A DNA stretch of 30,166 bases from an uncultured Moraxella sp. (GTDB taxonomy: Bacteria > Pseudomonadota > Gammaproteobacteria > Pseudomonadales > Moraxellaceae). Every line of letters begins with the position of its first letter. The first letter of the stretch is position 1. Location of the stretch: the NCBI GenBank assembly GCA_943908405.1, contig CALTTE010000011.1, forward strand, positions 1 to 30,166, given 5' to 3'. Made by a program: the position numbers and the translations under genes. Positions 8,412 to 18,500 of the stretch are shown piece by piece. A model generated the notes under the pieces. It saw nothing but the letters and a program-made list of their open reading frames with translations, did not search any database and was not told where the DNA came from.

Positions 8412-8440
8412 AGTATAAAACATTGGCTTTTAAACCTAAA
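8412..8440 (-). promoter_or_regulatory. Putative promoter of the YagU-family gene
   Basis: On the minus strand TTTAGG (8440-8435) and TATACT (8417-8412) are separated by 17 bp, about 45 bases upstream of the ATG at 8368. The -35 match is weak, so this is tentative. Confidence 0.35.
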
Positions 8441-8471
8441 GCATTTTTTACAAATAACACTTTTTTTAATC

Positions 8472-8498
8472 AAAAACCGCCCCAAAGGACGGTTTTTT
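8472..8498 (-). terminator. Terminator of the prolyl oligopeptidase gene
   Basis: The stem AAAAACCG-CC pairs with GG-CGGTTTTT around a 4-nt loop, with one internal mismatch, and has T tracts on both sides. It sits directly after the stop codon of the minus-strand peptidase gene at 8500. Confidence 0.8.
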
Positions 8499-8499
8499 G

Positions 8500-11214
8500 T
8501 TATTTTGTTTGATCTTGATTTTTTTCAGAACCCACGCCTTTTTTTAAGCGTTTGGCTTTTTCACGAGCCTCCTCACGCAACCAACGCTCGCTTTTGTACG
8601 ATTCAGGGCTGGCTCGCTTCGTTAAATCAGGTACATTTTTGACACCCATCTCATTTAAACTAAACGCTATCATATCCAGTGCTGAATTCAAACGCTCCTG
8701 ATAAGTATTGGGTGAATGTCCGTGATGCTCATCGGCTCTTAATAATACAGGTCTTGGACAGCTTTGCTTGTCTTGTAAAGCAGCAGCGAATTTATAAGAA
8801 TGGGCAGGCGTTACCCTGTCATCACGCTTAGATGTATCCACTAACGTCGATGGATAGCACACGCCTGCTTTAACATTGTGATAAGGCGAGTAGCTTAACA
8901 AATAATCATACATCACCTTGCTGTCGTGAGGCGTGCCATATTCATCCATCCAATAGCGAGTATACCAATTATCGCCTTGTCTCATCATATCCAGCACACC
9001 AACGGCAGGAATAGCAACACGATATTTGTTGGGGGTAAGCGTCATCGCCGCTCCAACCAACAATCCGCCATTTGAGCCACCGTGAATACCCAAACGGTCA
9101 TAGGAGGTGTAGCCTTTTGCCACCAAATAATCAGCCGCCGCTTCAGCGTCATCAAATCCATTGATTTTATTTAGACGCTTGCCATCTTCGTGCCAATCCA
9201 CGCCGTATTCACCACCACCACGCAAATTAGGCATTGCCCAAACACCGCCGTGTTCTATCCACGCCGCCGCCACTCTGTTAAAATAATGATCGTGAATGAC
9301 GCCAAAACCACCATAGCCATAAATCATTGCAGGGTTATTACCATCAAGTTTAATGCCTTTTTTATAGCTAATACTCATTGGTACCAATGTGCCGTCTTTT
9401 GATGGGTATTTGACCATAATAGATTCAAATTGCGTTTCATCAAAAGGATATAAATCACGCCGTCTTATATCAATAAACTCATCTTTTTTAATGCTGTACT
9501 TATATACCGTGCGAGGCGTGCTAGGGTTAGATAAGCGAAAACCAACATAATCTTCATTTAACTCATTATCGTCATCTTCGTCTTTGTCTTTTTTGTCTTT
9601 GGTTTTGTCATTTTCTTTACTGACAACATGACTGCCCAAATCATCAATATCAGCCACTTGCGTTGGGGTCAAATCTTTGATTTTTAGTCCTTGGGCGTTC
9701 ATCAAAACAACACGATTGCTACCATCTTTTAAATATTTCACCAAAAAATAACCATCGCCTTCATCGTGATAAACAGCCTCTTGCATCAACTGATAGCCCT
9801 CATAAGCAGGGACAACGACCGTGCGTTTGTTGGGGTTGTCTAGCGTAATTTTTAAAATTTCACCACGAGGGTCATTTTCGGTAGAGATAAACCACACACT
9901 GCGGGTTTTTTCATCAAAATGCACCAAAGACGCAAGCTTAACGGTTGCACCTCTAAAGCTATCGGCTTGATTCAATACGTTATCTTTATAGTCCTTATTG
10001 TGAATACGATAAATTTTATTGGTCTTCATATCTTTGATATAAAACGTATTAGCATCTTGATAAGCATCTATAGACAAATAACGCTTGTCGTCATCAAGAT
10101 AGTCTGCCCCAGAAATATAAGCCCCACCATCTAAATAATTAGGCTTTATAATAATCGGGTCATTAAATCGCTTAACACCAATATCATAACGCAATAAGTT
10201 ATCAACTTCATTAACATAATAAAAACTATTATCATCAATCCACGATGGGCTAGTGTCATACATTACCCGAGTAGGCTCAATCACGTCCTTGCCTGTGCGT
10301 GTATCTAGCACGTGTAGCATCAATGAATCTCTATCAGCATCAGCACTACCAAGACCGATGATATAAGCAACATAGGTACCCGCTTCATTAAAATAAACAT
10401 CATCGCCATTAAAATACCCAACTTGTCCGCCAATACGCAAATCCACATCACGTTTTAGCACCGTCTCATTGTCGTTTTTGTCAAAGCGTGAGATGACATA
10501 CTGCCCCTTATCATTACGATAAAATTCAACAACATCGCCATTATCCATATCTACTTTACGTATGCGATGACGGTAATACAGCAAGCTATCTAAATTGGCT
10601 TTGACCTGCTCATAATAAGGAATGGATTGTATATAGTTTTGGGTAACGATATTTTGCTCGTCCACCCACGTATTAATCTCACTGCTTTTGGGCGTGGGTA
10701 CTTGTCTTAGGGCTTCTTGCATACGATTATCAAGCTGTCCATTGGGACGGTCTGCTTCCAAATGGCTGCCGATTAGATTGCGATTGCGAGCATCTGGCTG
10801 TTCATTGCGATAAGCATAATCAATCACATCAACATCTTCAAGCCAGCTAAACTTATCCTCAATCTTACCATAAGCATAATTATATACCCCTTCATTGGGC
10901 TTAAGCCTTGGGCTAGCATAGCCAACAAAATCGCCACCGCCAACAGGTGTAGCCCCACTTGGACGACCATATTCACCACTTACAAACCCATCATAACCCT
11001 GAGCGGTGGTGCGTGTGGCAGGATAATTTAAACCAGCATTTGCTTGGCGATTATTTTCTGGTATTACAGCCGTATTAGCCTTGGTGGTACTGGCTTTGGC
11101 TGTACCAGCTTTGGTGGCATTGGTTTTGGTGGTAAGATTAGCCGTTGTACACTGCGTTAATCCCACACAAACGGTTGATGACAACATCAACAAAGACAAT
11201 CTTTTTAATTTCAT
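8500..11214 (-). CDS. Prolyl oligopeptidase family (S9A) serine peptidase, exported, with N-terminal extension
   Basis: A 904-residue serine peptidase of the S9A family, which cleaves short peptides after proline or related residues. The C-terminal alpha/beta-hydrolase domain has the catalytic set: Ser714 in GGSNGG, Asp798 in DDRVTPAHS, and His about 831 in HHGHSP. The middle (about 230-600) is the beta-propeller region. The protein is about 200 residues longer than common bacterial members. It has a signal peptide ending LTQC, an atypical lipobox with Gln at -1, so lipidation is uncertain. A Thr/Ala/Lys pentapeptide repeat follows (about residues 25-49). There is an insertion of about 60 residues between the family WLED and WVDEQN motifs, and a Lys/Asp-rich loop near 540-560. 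AGGG precedes the ATG by about 11 bases. Export suggests a periplasmic or surface role in peptide use. Confidence 0.9.
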   Translation of the reverse strand: MKLKRLSLLMLSSTVCVGLTQCTTANLTTKTNATKAGTAKASTTKANTAVIPENNRQANAGLNYPATRTTAQGYDGFVSGEYGRPSGATPVGGGDFVGYASPRLKPNEGVYNYAYGKIEDKFSWLEDVDVIDYAYRNEQPDARNRNLIGSHLEADRPNGQLDNRMQEALRQVPTPKSSEINTWVDEQNIVTQNYIQSIPYYEQVKANLDSLLYYRHRIRKVDMDNGDVVEFYRNDKGQYVISRFDKNDNETVLKRDVDLRIGGQVGYFNGDDVYFNEAGTYVAYIIGLGSADADRDSLMLHVLDTRTGKDVIEPTRVMYDTSPSWIDDNSFYYVNEVDNLLRYDIGVKRFNDPIIIKPNYLDGGAYISGADYLDDDKRYLSIDAYQDANTFYIKDMKTNKIYRIHNKDYKDNVLNQADSFRGATVKLASLVHFDEKTRSVWFISTENDPRGEILKITLDNPNKRTVVVPAYEGYQLMQEAVYHDEGDGYFLVKYLKDGSNRVVLMNAQGLKIKDLTPTQVADIDDLGSHVVSKENDKTKDKKDKDEDDDNELNEDYVGFRLSNPSTPRTVYKYSIKKDEFIDIRRRDLYPFDETQFESIMVKYPSKDGTLVPMSISYKKGIKLDGNNPAMIYGYGGFGVIHDHYFNRVAAAWIEHGGVWAMPNLRGGGEYGVDWHEDGKRLNKINGFDDAEAAADYLVAKGYTSYDRLGIHGGSNGGLLVGAAMTLTPNKYRVAIPAVGVLDMMRQGDNWYTRYWMDEYGTPHDSKVMYDYLLSYSPYHNVKAGVCYPSTLVDTSKRDDRVTPAHSYKFAAALQDKQSCPRPVLLRADEHHGHSPNTYQERLNSALDMIAFSLNEMGVKNVPDLTKRASPESYKSERWLREEAREKAKRLKKGVGSEKNQDQTK
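9571..9616 (-). repeat. Low-complexity Lys/Asp stretch in the peptidase gene
   Basis: TTTGTC/TCTTTG-type words recur over about 45 bp and encode an alternating Lys/Asp/Glu segment. It appears to be a charged surface loop inserted in the propeller domain, since the family does not usually carry it. Confidence 0.55.
11081..11140 (-). repeat. In-frame 15-bp tandem repeat (4 copies) in the peptidase N-terminus
   Basis: Four 15-bp units start at 11081, 11096, 11111 and 11126, each beginning TTGG on the plus strand. They encode pentapeptides of the type (T/A)(T/A)K(A/T)(N/G/S) on the minus strand: TTKAN, TAKAS, ATKAG, TTKTN. The repeat lies just after the signal peptide and forms a flexible basic linker. 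Confidence 0.8.
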
Positions 11215-11302
11215 AAAATATCCCTATCAAAAAACTGGGTGGCTCAATTAAAACTCAATTTAATCAAAACTCAATTAAAATAAATTCAATCAAGCCATTT
11301 TG

Positions 11303-11337
11303 TTGGCGATAAAATTAGATTAAATCATATCGCCCAA
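11303..11337 (-). terminator. Weak hairpin downstream of the first porin gene
   Basis: TTGGCGATA (11303-11311) and TATCGCCCAA (11328-11337) can pair with one bulge across a 16-nt loop, about 12 bases past the porin stop codon. The tail on the minus strand is not a good T tract, so termination here is uncertain and some read-through into the peptidase gene is possible. Confidence 0.35.
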
Positions 11338-11348
11338 TCCGCAAAAAA

Positions 11349-12575
11349 TCAAAACAAAAAGCTTAAGCCTGCACGGTATTCTGTGGTGTCAATCTTGGCA
11401 TAATCTTCTTGCCCCACTTGTGTTTTGGTATCGTATTTATCCACACGCCCATACAACCGAAAATTATTTCGCAAATAATAATCCGCTTGGGCATAAATAC
11501 GTTTTTCTTCAATCTTATTAAACAAAAAATCTAACGAGTTATTTCTGCTATCTAAAATGTTTTTATTCAAGATTTGTGCGGTAATCTCACTGCCTTTATT
11601 ATAAGTACGATTAAGTTCTTTGTTACCATAACCCACAGCGACATTGAGCGTTGGGGTTAACGCATAGCCAACCTTGACCCCCATATGACGCGTATTGGCG
11701 TCATTGACATTCAGTCCTTTCATTGCCTCATTGCGTCTACCCACATCAGCAGCAAGCAATAAATTATTATAACGATACTCTGCTGAAATTACGCTCGCTT
11801 GGGTGTTGGCTGCAATTGCGTTACCACCAAAGATTTTTGTATCTGGATTTTTTTGACTATTGCTATGACCTGCAGCAAGACGCAATGAGCTTTTGTTGTT
11901 AATGGGATAAACATAACTGGCAGAAACGCCATAGCCTCTCACCTCATCATCACCTTTACGGCGAATATCACGGCTTTCTGGTAGATTGTAATAAGCACTG
12001 GCGTGCAAATTGGGTACGCCTGTATAGTCAAGGCGGATACTTTGACCACCATAAGTCTCAAGTGGCGTATAAGTATCGGTGCGTGAGACATAAGCAGTAT
12101 GCAAAAACTGCCTACCCACAGTAACCGCCCCAGTATCTTTTTTATCAATCGCCACATTGGCAGTAGACAAATAAGCACCGCCTTGCGACGAGGTTGCATT
12201 ACGAGCCACATAGCCTAAGCCAATCGTTCCTGTTGCACGCCAATCATCGTTCATACGCTGAGAGCCACGCACTTCAAGCCAAGATGAACCAGGCTCTTCG
12301 CCCAAACGGATACGCTTATCAGTCTGAGCTTCTGTAGTGCCTTGGGCAATTGATGCCAAATATTCCAAATTTTCACCAGTAAATGCCGTGCCTATCACAC
12401 CCTCTTTATGAAGTGCTTTGATGTCATTGCTTTTTGTATAAGCCATCACACCAACCTCACCATTGACATCCAGCGTTAATCCGTTTTTGCTATACAAATT
12501 ATAAACCGCTTGGGCTTGGCTTGCCAAACATACGCTAGCCACAGCTAAACTTAATACACTCAATTGTCTTTTCAT
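11349..12575 (-). CDS. Outer-membrane porin (Gram-negative porin family), distal copy
   Basis: A 408-residue beta-barrel porin. A signal peptide ends in SQAQA (about residue 23). The mature part starts VYNLYSKNGLTLDVNGEVGV, typical of general porins, then has alternating amphipathic strands and Tyr/Gly-rich turns. It ends AGLSFLF, with the terminal Phe needed for BAM-dependent assembly. I chose the ATG at 12575 because AAGGA lies 7 bases upstream; another in-frame ATG two codons earlier is too close to that site. The gene starts 33 bp after the stop of a second porin of identical length, so the two are probably co-transcribed. The substrate cannot be told from sequence. Confidence 0.88.
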   Translation of the reverse strand: MKRQLSVLSLAVASVCLASQAQAVYNLYSKNGLTLDVNGEVGVMAYTKSNDIKALHKEGVIGTAFTGENLEYLASIAQGTTEAQTDKRIRLGEEPGSSWLEVRGSQRMNDDWRATGTIGLGYVARNATSSQGGAYLSTANVAIDKKDTGAVTVGRQFLHTAYVSRTDTYTPLETYGGQSIRLDYTGVPNLHASAYYNLPESRDIRRKGDDEVRGYGVSASYVYPINNKSSLRLAAGHSNSQKNPDTKIFGGNAIAANTQASVISAEYRYNNLLLAADVGRRNEAMKGLNVNDANTRHMGVKVGYALTPTLNVAVGYGNKELNRTYNKGSEITAQILNKNILDSRNNSLDFLFNKIEEKRIYAQADYYLRNNFRLYGRVDKYDTKTQVGQEDYAKIDTTEYRAGLSFLF

Positions 12576-12608
12576 ATCCATATCCTTAACTGATTCAAAA
12601 TAAAAAAA

Positions 12609-13835
12609 TTAAAACGAGAAATTAAATCCTGCATTGTAGGTGCGTAAATTACGCTCACTAAACGCCCCTTCTTCCAAATAATTGGTGGTTTTTTGATTGC
12701 TAACACTGCCTTGTAATGACACTCCATTATACAACTGATAACCCACACCAATGCGATATTTTTGTTTATCAATACGCTTAAATACCGTTTCTTCATTGAT
12801 GCGTTGCCGTGTTGGATCATTGACAGCATCGAAATTCAAAGCCTTAATTGAAGTTCCTGCTGTCTTGTCGGTAACGGCAACACCATAGGAAATATTGGTG
12901 GACAATCTTGGGGTAACGTCATAGCTTAGTTTTATGCCGTGTGTGCGTGTATCTGCCGTATTAACAAAGGTACTACTAAAGCGTTTTTTGGAAAAAGTGC
13001 TGTCCAAATCAAGCGACCAATCATTGTATCGGTAACTAAATCCAGCACCATAAGCCAATTTTTCTTGTTCCAAGTTGTCATAAACAACATTATCTGGTAG
13101 ATTTTCTGTTTTTGCGACACCAATACTTGTTTTTATTCGCCCTCTTGGTGTAGGATAATCTTCATAAGTCGCCCAAGCTCCCATACCTTTGTGTAAGCCA
13201 CCATCAAATTGACTTCTCACATCAGCTGCTGCAGGAAACGCATAAAAACCACCAACATTAAGCCTTGCGGTTGGTTTATAGGTGATTGCTGCTAATGGCC
13301 CATAGCCATTTAATTCATTAAATACGCCAGCGTGTGCAACTTTACTCGTATCAAAATTTGCCACACTGGATAATTGCAAATTACCAAATTTATCATGATT
13401 GGCTGTTATCCCATAAGAATACAAAGATGAATTACCTCTTGTTTCACCTGCAACCGCAGATAAACTCAAATAAGCATTAACATCAATATCACGGTTAATT
13501 TGCTGAGATACAAAAAAATCAATACCGCTATTCTTATGAGATGATAGGCGTAATTGTTCATCAGAATCACGGCGGTCTTTATCCTTTAAAGCTCGCTCTA
13601 ATGTACCCAAAACAGGATTACCCTGCTTGTCTTTTTTGTCATAAATACGAGGGTCACCATAGATATAATTAAATGTAGAAACATCTTGATTTAAAGACGG
13701 GGTCAATCTACCTGATATACTAAAAGATAATCCATCTCTTATTTGTACATTATGGTCTAGTCCTACGGCATAAGTACTGGTTGTTGTTATGCTTGCACCT
13801 ATACCTAGTATGCTGGCGATAAATTTTACTTTCAT
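12609..13835 (-). CDS. Outer-membrane porin (Gram-negative porin family), proximal copy
   Basis: A 408-residue beta-barrel porin homologous to the next gene in the operon. A signal peptide ends near STYA; the mature part has LSFSISGRLTPSL followed by many amphipathic strands, and the protein ends GFNFSF with a C-terminal Phe. I chose the ATG at 13835 because AAGGA lies 6-10 bases upstream and a normal basic signal peptide (MKVKFIAS) follows; the open frame runs 17 codons further without a signal-like sequence. A good promoter lies 58 bases upstream. The two proteins are related but clearly diverged, including in the loop regions, which suggests different pore selectivity. Confidence 0.87.
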   Translation of the reverse strand: MKVKFIASILGIGASITTTSTYAVGLDHNVQIRDGLSFSISGRLTPSLNQDVSTFNYIYGDPRIYDKKDKQGNPVLGTLERALKDKDRRDSDEQLRLSSHKNSGIDFFVSQQINRDIDVNAYLSLSAVAGETRGNSSLYSYGITANHDKFGNLQLSSVANFDTSKVAHAGVFNELNGYGPLAAITYKPTARLNVGGFYAFPAAADVRSQFDGGLHKGMGAWATYEDYPTPRGRIKTSIGVAKTENLPDNVVYDNLEQEKLAYGAGFSYRYNDWSLDLDSTFSKKRFSSTFVNTADTRTHGIKLSYDVTPRLSTNISYGVAVTDKTAGTSIKALNFDAVNDPTRQRINEETVFKRIDKQKYRIGVGYQLYNGVSLQGSVSNQKTTNYLEEGAFSERNLRTYNAGFNFSF

Positions 13836-13892
13836 CAAGTCATCCTTTACCAAAAAACAATCGTCATTGCAATAATAACGTAACAATAATTC

Positions 13893-13921
13893 ATATTAGC
13901 ACAATACTTTGAAAAAAACAA
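13893..13921 (-). promoter_or_regulatory. Promoter of the porin pair
   Basis: On the minus strand TTGTTT (13921-13916) and TAATAT (13898-13893) are 17 bp apart, and TGC immediately precedes the -10 hexamer. The -10 end is 58 bases upstream of the proximal porin ATG. Confidence 0.6.
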
Positions 13922-13953
13922 AACAATCAAAAACTTTTTAAGTTATTTTTTGT

Positions 13954-13985
13954 AAAAAAAACCGCCCTAATAAGAACGGTTTTTT
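13954..13985 (-). terminator. Terminator of the Ala-rich membrane protein gene
   Basis: A-rich/CCG (13954-13964) pairs with CGG/T-rich (13977-13985) around a loop of about 12 nt. Reading on the minus strand it ends in eight T residues. It lies about 105 bp after the stop at 14092 and just before the porin promoter. Confidence 0.7.
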
Positions 13986-14091
13986 GGGTGGGTTTTAATG
14001 AAATTGAGTTTTGATTTAATCAAGCAATATTTGCTTTTGCTTTCATCTTTTAAAATCCTTAATCGTTAAGGTCTTTAAACTCAAGTCATAA

Positions 14092-15126
14092 TTAACGCAA
14101 ACGGCGGTATTTAGCCGCAGCACTTCTTGCCCCAACAATGCTCATCACAAAAGTCAAGCCAGCACCGATTAACCAGAATAAGCCAGCATATAATGCTGCT
14201 TGACGAGCCTTAGCTTCTGCCTCCGCCAAACCTTGCTCAATTTTTTGACGTGTTTGTGTGATTTTGGCTTCTGTTTGATTTTTGTATTCAGCATAAGTAT
14301 TGGCCGCTTCATCACGCACTTGCATTGCTTGGGTCTCACTCAAGCCTTGTTCTTGCAAGCGAGCAATAAACTCAGGGCCAGTGATGACCTGCTCAATATG
14401 TGCCATACGCTGCTTGGCGTAGTCATCTAGATTTTTCCAAGTATCAAGACTGGTAAAGTCTAACTGCTTAACATCTTGACGAACATCTTTTAGCATCTCT
14501 GCAACTACATTCGCAGTTGCGTGAATTTGTTCTTGACTCATACCGTCTAAGTTTTTGGCAACCAATTGCTCAATATCATCACGGCTAACCTCGCCTGTTA
14601 CTTGTTCATACGCTTGACGTGCTTCATCAGCCAGTCCTGTTTGCGATGCTAGTCCTGCCAAGCTTGCTCCAGTCCCTGCCGTATTTGCCACCGCTCCTGC
14701 TGTGCCTGCAACAGCACTGGCCGTGCCTGTCGCTACGGTGCCTGCCACATTGCCCACACCACGCAAAAAGCTCGTTGCACCTGTCATTGTTAAATAGCTG
14801 GTCGCTACGATAATCGCAGCAGCGGTCAACACCCCAGTTAACGTAGCGTCTTTAGGGTGAATGTCTGTGCCATCACCGAATAACACCTCAGGAGCAGAGG
14901 CTTTGACCGCAAAATAACCCGCTACAAAGGCACTAATCAAAGCGGTAATTACTGCATAAATACCTGCCGTGATGCCCGCCCCTTGCAAATCAAGCGACAA
15001 AAATGAGCCTAATACCAATGCCAAAGCGGTCATTGCCATTACAACAATAAGCCCCATCAAAAGCCCTGCAAATACCCCACGCCAAGATGGGCGACGCATT
15101 GTGGGACGAGTAGTTGGTTGAATCAT
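14092..15126 (-). CDS. Ala/Gly-rich membrane protein with coiled-coil, function unknown
   Basis: A 344-residue protein I do not recognise beyond its layout. A basic N-terminus (TRPTMRRPSWRG) leads into membrane segments at about 16-42, 50-73 and 95-115. A Gly/Ala/Thr-rich stretch follows (about 120-165; GTVATGTASAVAGTAGAVA) that could be a glycine-zipper-like element. Next is a long charged helical region (about 170-310), likely coiled-coil, with many Gln/Glu/Lys. A last membrane segment (about 312-334) precedes a basic tail (AAAKYRRLR). This puts both ends and perhaps the helical region on the cytoplasmic side, depending on segment count. AAGGA precedes the ATG by 8-9 bases. It is monocistronic between its own terminator and the polA upstream region. 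Confidence 0.75.
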   Translation of the reverse strand: MIQPTTRPTMRRPSWRGVFAGLLMGLIVVMAMTALALVLGSFLSLDLQGAGITAGIYAVITALISAFVAGYFAVKASAPEVLFGDGTDIHPKDATLTGVLTAAAIIVATSYLTMTGATSFLRGVGNVAGTVATGTASAVAGTAGAVANTAGTGASLAGLASQTGLADEARQAYEQVTGEVSRDDIEQLVAKNLDGMSQEQIHATANVVAEMLKDVRQDVKQLDFTSLDTWKNLDDYAKQRMAHIEQVITGPEFIARLQEQGLSETQAMQVRDEAANTYAEYKNQTEAKITQTRQKIEQGLAEAEAKARQAALYAGLFWLIGAGLTFVMSIVGARSAAAKYRRLR

Positions 15127-15270
15127 AATTTTATCCTTTAAGGGTAAACCCCTTGTTAATTTAAGGCACTTGCCAATTTAAAGCACTTACCAATTACTAG
15201 TGATTGCAAATTGATGACTGGCAACTAAAGTAAGTCATTACAACCACATAACCAATCTTAGTTCAATAAT

Positions 15271-15323
15271 ATACCGATAATTAGATACCAATTGGATACC
15301 AATAATTAGATACCAATAATTAC
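15271..15323. repeat. 14-bp tandem repeat (ATACC-AATAATTAG type)
   Basis: Units are ATACCGATAATTAG (15271), a shorter ATACCAATTGG (15285), ATACCAATAATTAG (15296) and ATACCAATAATTAC (15310). The last two differ at only one position, so they look recently duplicated. Confidence 0.8.
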
Positions 15324-15453
15324 ACACGCCTTGCTACACACTTTTTCACGGCGATTTTATAGAAATATTGAGTAAAACTCAAGCCCAACAATGTATTGTT
15401 TTGTAAAATAACACTCATCACCGCCCAAATCCACCCAAAAATCACCATCATCG

Positions 15454-15462
15454 TGCTATAAT
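15454..15462 (+). promoter_or_regulatory. Putative extended -10 promoter of polA
   Basis: TGCTATAAT, the same word as upstream of ackA and hemH, lies 127 bases before the polA ATG. No good -35 element is visible. It would imply a long A-rich leader. Confidence 0.4.
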
Positions 15463-15588
15463 GATGAGTTAACTTTAAAAAAGCTAAGCAAACCTTAAAT
15501 CAATTCAACACCCAATCAACTGACCCCAAAAAAATCAATTTACTCAAAAATACATCAAAATAAATTATAAACAAAACGAGTTATAAAA

Positions 15589-18500
15589 ATGACTGCTCAT
15601 TCAAAATCCACAACAACACCCACAATGACAGACACGCCAACCACCAAGCCTGCTGATTTTGATTCAGCAACACAAGCTGATAGAATACAAGCTGATAGTG
15701 ATTTTATCCATACACTGCCACCTAGTACACCACCGCCAAGCCTTGCCGATTTTGACACGAGGGCTATTGACCAAAACGCACCGCCCTTTGTGCTGGTTGA
15801 TGGCTCTTATTATCTGTTTCGTTGTTTTTATGGCTTGCCACCGCTAAGCAACGCACAAGGATTACCTACCAATGCCGTGCGTGGGGTGTTAAACGCCCTA
15901 AACAAACTGATTAAAACCTACAACCCCTCCCATATGGTGGTGGCTTTTGACACCAAAGCCCCCACCTTTCGCCATCAAATGAGCGAGCATTATAAAGCCA
16001 GTCGCAAGCCTGCCCCCGATGAGTTGATTGTCCAAATCCCTTATGTGCATAGACTAATCAATGCCCTTGGCATTCCTTTGATTAAACTTGACGGCTATGA
16101 AGCGGACGATATCATCGGTACATTGGCTTTTAAGGCGTGCCAAAACGGACACAGAGTCGTTATCTCCACAGGCGATAAAGATATGGCACAGCTCGTTAAT
16201 GACTGTGTTATTTTAGAGGACAGTTTTAAAGGGCAAATCACCGACAGTAACGGCGTTATTAAAAAATTTGGCGTCAAACCCAATCAAATCGTGGATTATT
16301 TGACCTTGATGGGCGATGCTTCCGATGGCATTAGGGGCGTACCACAAGTGGGAGGGAAAACCGCCCAAAAGCTACTGAATGACTATGGCGATTTGGCAAC
16401 CATCATACAAAACGCCCACAACATTAAAGGAGCGGTGGGCAAAAATTTACTGGCTCACCAAGACCACATCGCTACCGATAAGATGCTGGCAACGATTGTT
16501 ACCAATTTAGATTTGCCCTACACGTGGGACGATTTTATTTTGTATCAATACCAAGATAAAACAGAACTGCTTCACCTGTATCGTACGCTTGAATTCAAAA
16601 AAGAATTGACCGCCTTACAACCACCAGACACCTTACAACCACCAGAGCTGTTATTAGCCCCAAACAACCGTCCTTTAAATACCAACAAAGTCAACGCCAA
16701 CCAAGACATCGCTGAGCCTACCGCCCGCCCAGACGCCAACCATTCAACCAACAAAAACAACGCCCCATCACTCACCACCGACTATCACACCATCACCACC
16801 CAAACAGCCTTTAATGCATTGATAAACGAGCTTAAAAACGCCCCTTATTTTGCCATTGATACCGAGACCACAAGCGTTGATTGGCAACAAGCCAAATTGG
16901 TAGGCATAAGCCTTTGTTTTAGTGCTGGCAGTGCTTATTATATCCCCCTTGCCCACGTTGATGAGCTTGGGGTAGCGCTTACCAACCAGCTTGACAAAAC
17001 AGAGGTTTTAGCCCAATTAAAACCCCTGCTTGAAAACCCTGCTATCGGCAAGATTGGACAACACTTAAAATACGATGCTCATATTTTTAATAATGAAGGC
17101 ATCACCATCAATCATTGGCAAATGGATACAATGCTGGCAAGCTACGTGCTAAACGCTGGGGCAACTCGTCATAATATGGACGCTTTGGCAAAGCACTATT
17201 TGGGCATAAAAACCACCACCTTTGAAGACATTGCAGGGCGTGGCAAAAAACAGCTCACCTTTGACAAAATCGCCTTGGACATCGCCAGCCACTATGCCTG
17301 CGAGGACGCCGACATTACTTTTCAGTTGTTTGAATTATTTACCCCAAAACTCACCAATGACCCTGTGGCAACACGGTTATTACACCGCCTTGAGTTGCCC
17401 ATTGCCCAGATTTTAACTCAAATGGAGCGTGTTGGCATTTTGGTTAATCGCCCCTTTTTGATGAAATTGTCCGCTGAATTTGAACAAGGAATGCACCGCT
17501 TTGAAAATACCGCTTATGAATTGGCTGGTACGCCTTTTAATTTGGCAAGCCCCAAGCAGTTGGGCGAGATTTTATTTGACAAACTGGCTATTGCTGGCGG
17601 TAAAAAAACCAAAACAGGACAATACGCCACCGACGAAAGTATCTTAGAGAGCATTGACCACCCTTTGGCGGAGGTGGCATTGGCATATCGGCATTTAGCC
17701 AAACTCAAAAGCACCTACACCGACGCCCTAGACCAAGTCGCCGATAAAGCTGGGCGAGTACACACCAGCTACCATCAAGCCTTTACCAGCACAGGGCGAT
17801 TGTCCTCAGCAAAACCCAATCTACAAAATATCCCTATTCGCACCGACACAGGACGACAAATCCGTGAAGCCTTTGTTGCCCCCAAAGGGCGAGTATTGCT
17901 GGCGGCGGATTATTCCCAAATTGAACTGCGTCTGATGGCTCATTTTTCACAAGACACAAGTCTTATTGATGCCTTTCATCGAGACATTGATATTCACAGC
18001 AAAACCGCCAGTGAGATTTTGGGCAAAGCCATTGATGAGATTAGCCCAAACGAGCGACGAGCAGCAAAGGCGGTTAATTTTGGCTTACTTTACGGAATGA
18101 GTGCTTTTGGGTTAGCACGTCAGCTCAAAATTAGCCAGTTTGATGCCAAAGCCTATGTAGACCGCTATTTTGATAGTTATCCCAGCGTTTATGATTATAT
18201 GCAAAACACCAAAAACCAAGCGATTGAAAACGGTTTTGTTCAGACTATTTTAGGACGGCAATTATACACCCCTGATGTCAAAAGCAATAAACACGCCGTT
18301 AAAGAAGCCGCCCTACGAGCCGCCATCAATGCCCCCTTGCAAGGTAGTGCCGCTGAAATTATCAAGCTTGCGATGATTGCCGTCAACGGCCTATTACCCG
18401 ACTACAACGCCAATCTGCTCTTGCAAGTCCACGATGAGTTGGTCATTGAAGCTGATGAAGATAAAGCCGATACGCTTGCCAAAACGCTACAACACACCAT

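Larger units (their letters stand above)
15127..15588. other. Divergent intergenic region upstream of polA
   Basis: This 462-bp gap holds an imperfect 17-bp duplication near 15160-15197 (AATTTAAGGCACTTGCC and AATTTAAAGCACTTACC), a tandem array at 15271-15323, and a polA promoter candidate at 15454. I see no coding sequence or RNA gene. Confidence 0.5.

Noticed and set aside
12572..12829. An 85-codon frame across the junction of the two porin genes
   Set aside because: It overlaps the 3' end of the proximal porin gene in another frame. The two porins each have complete start, signal and end features, so this is not a frameshifted fusion.
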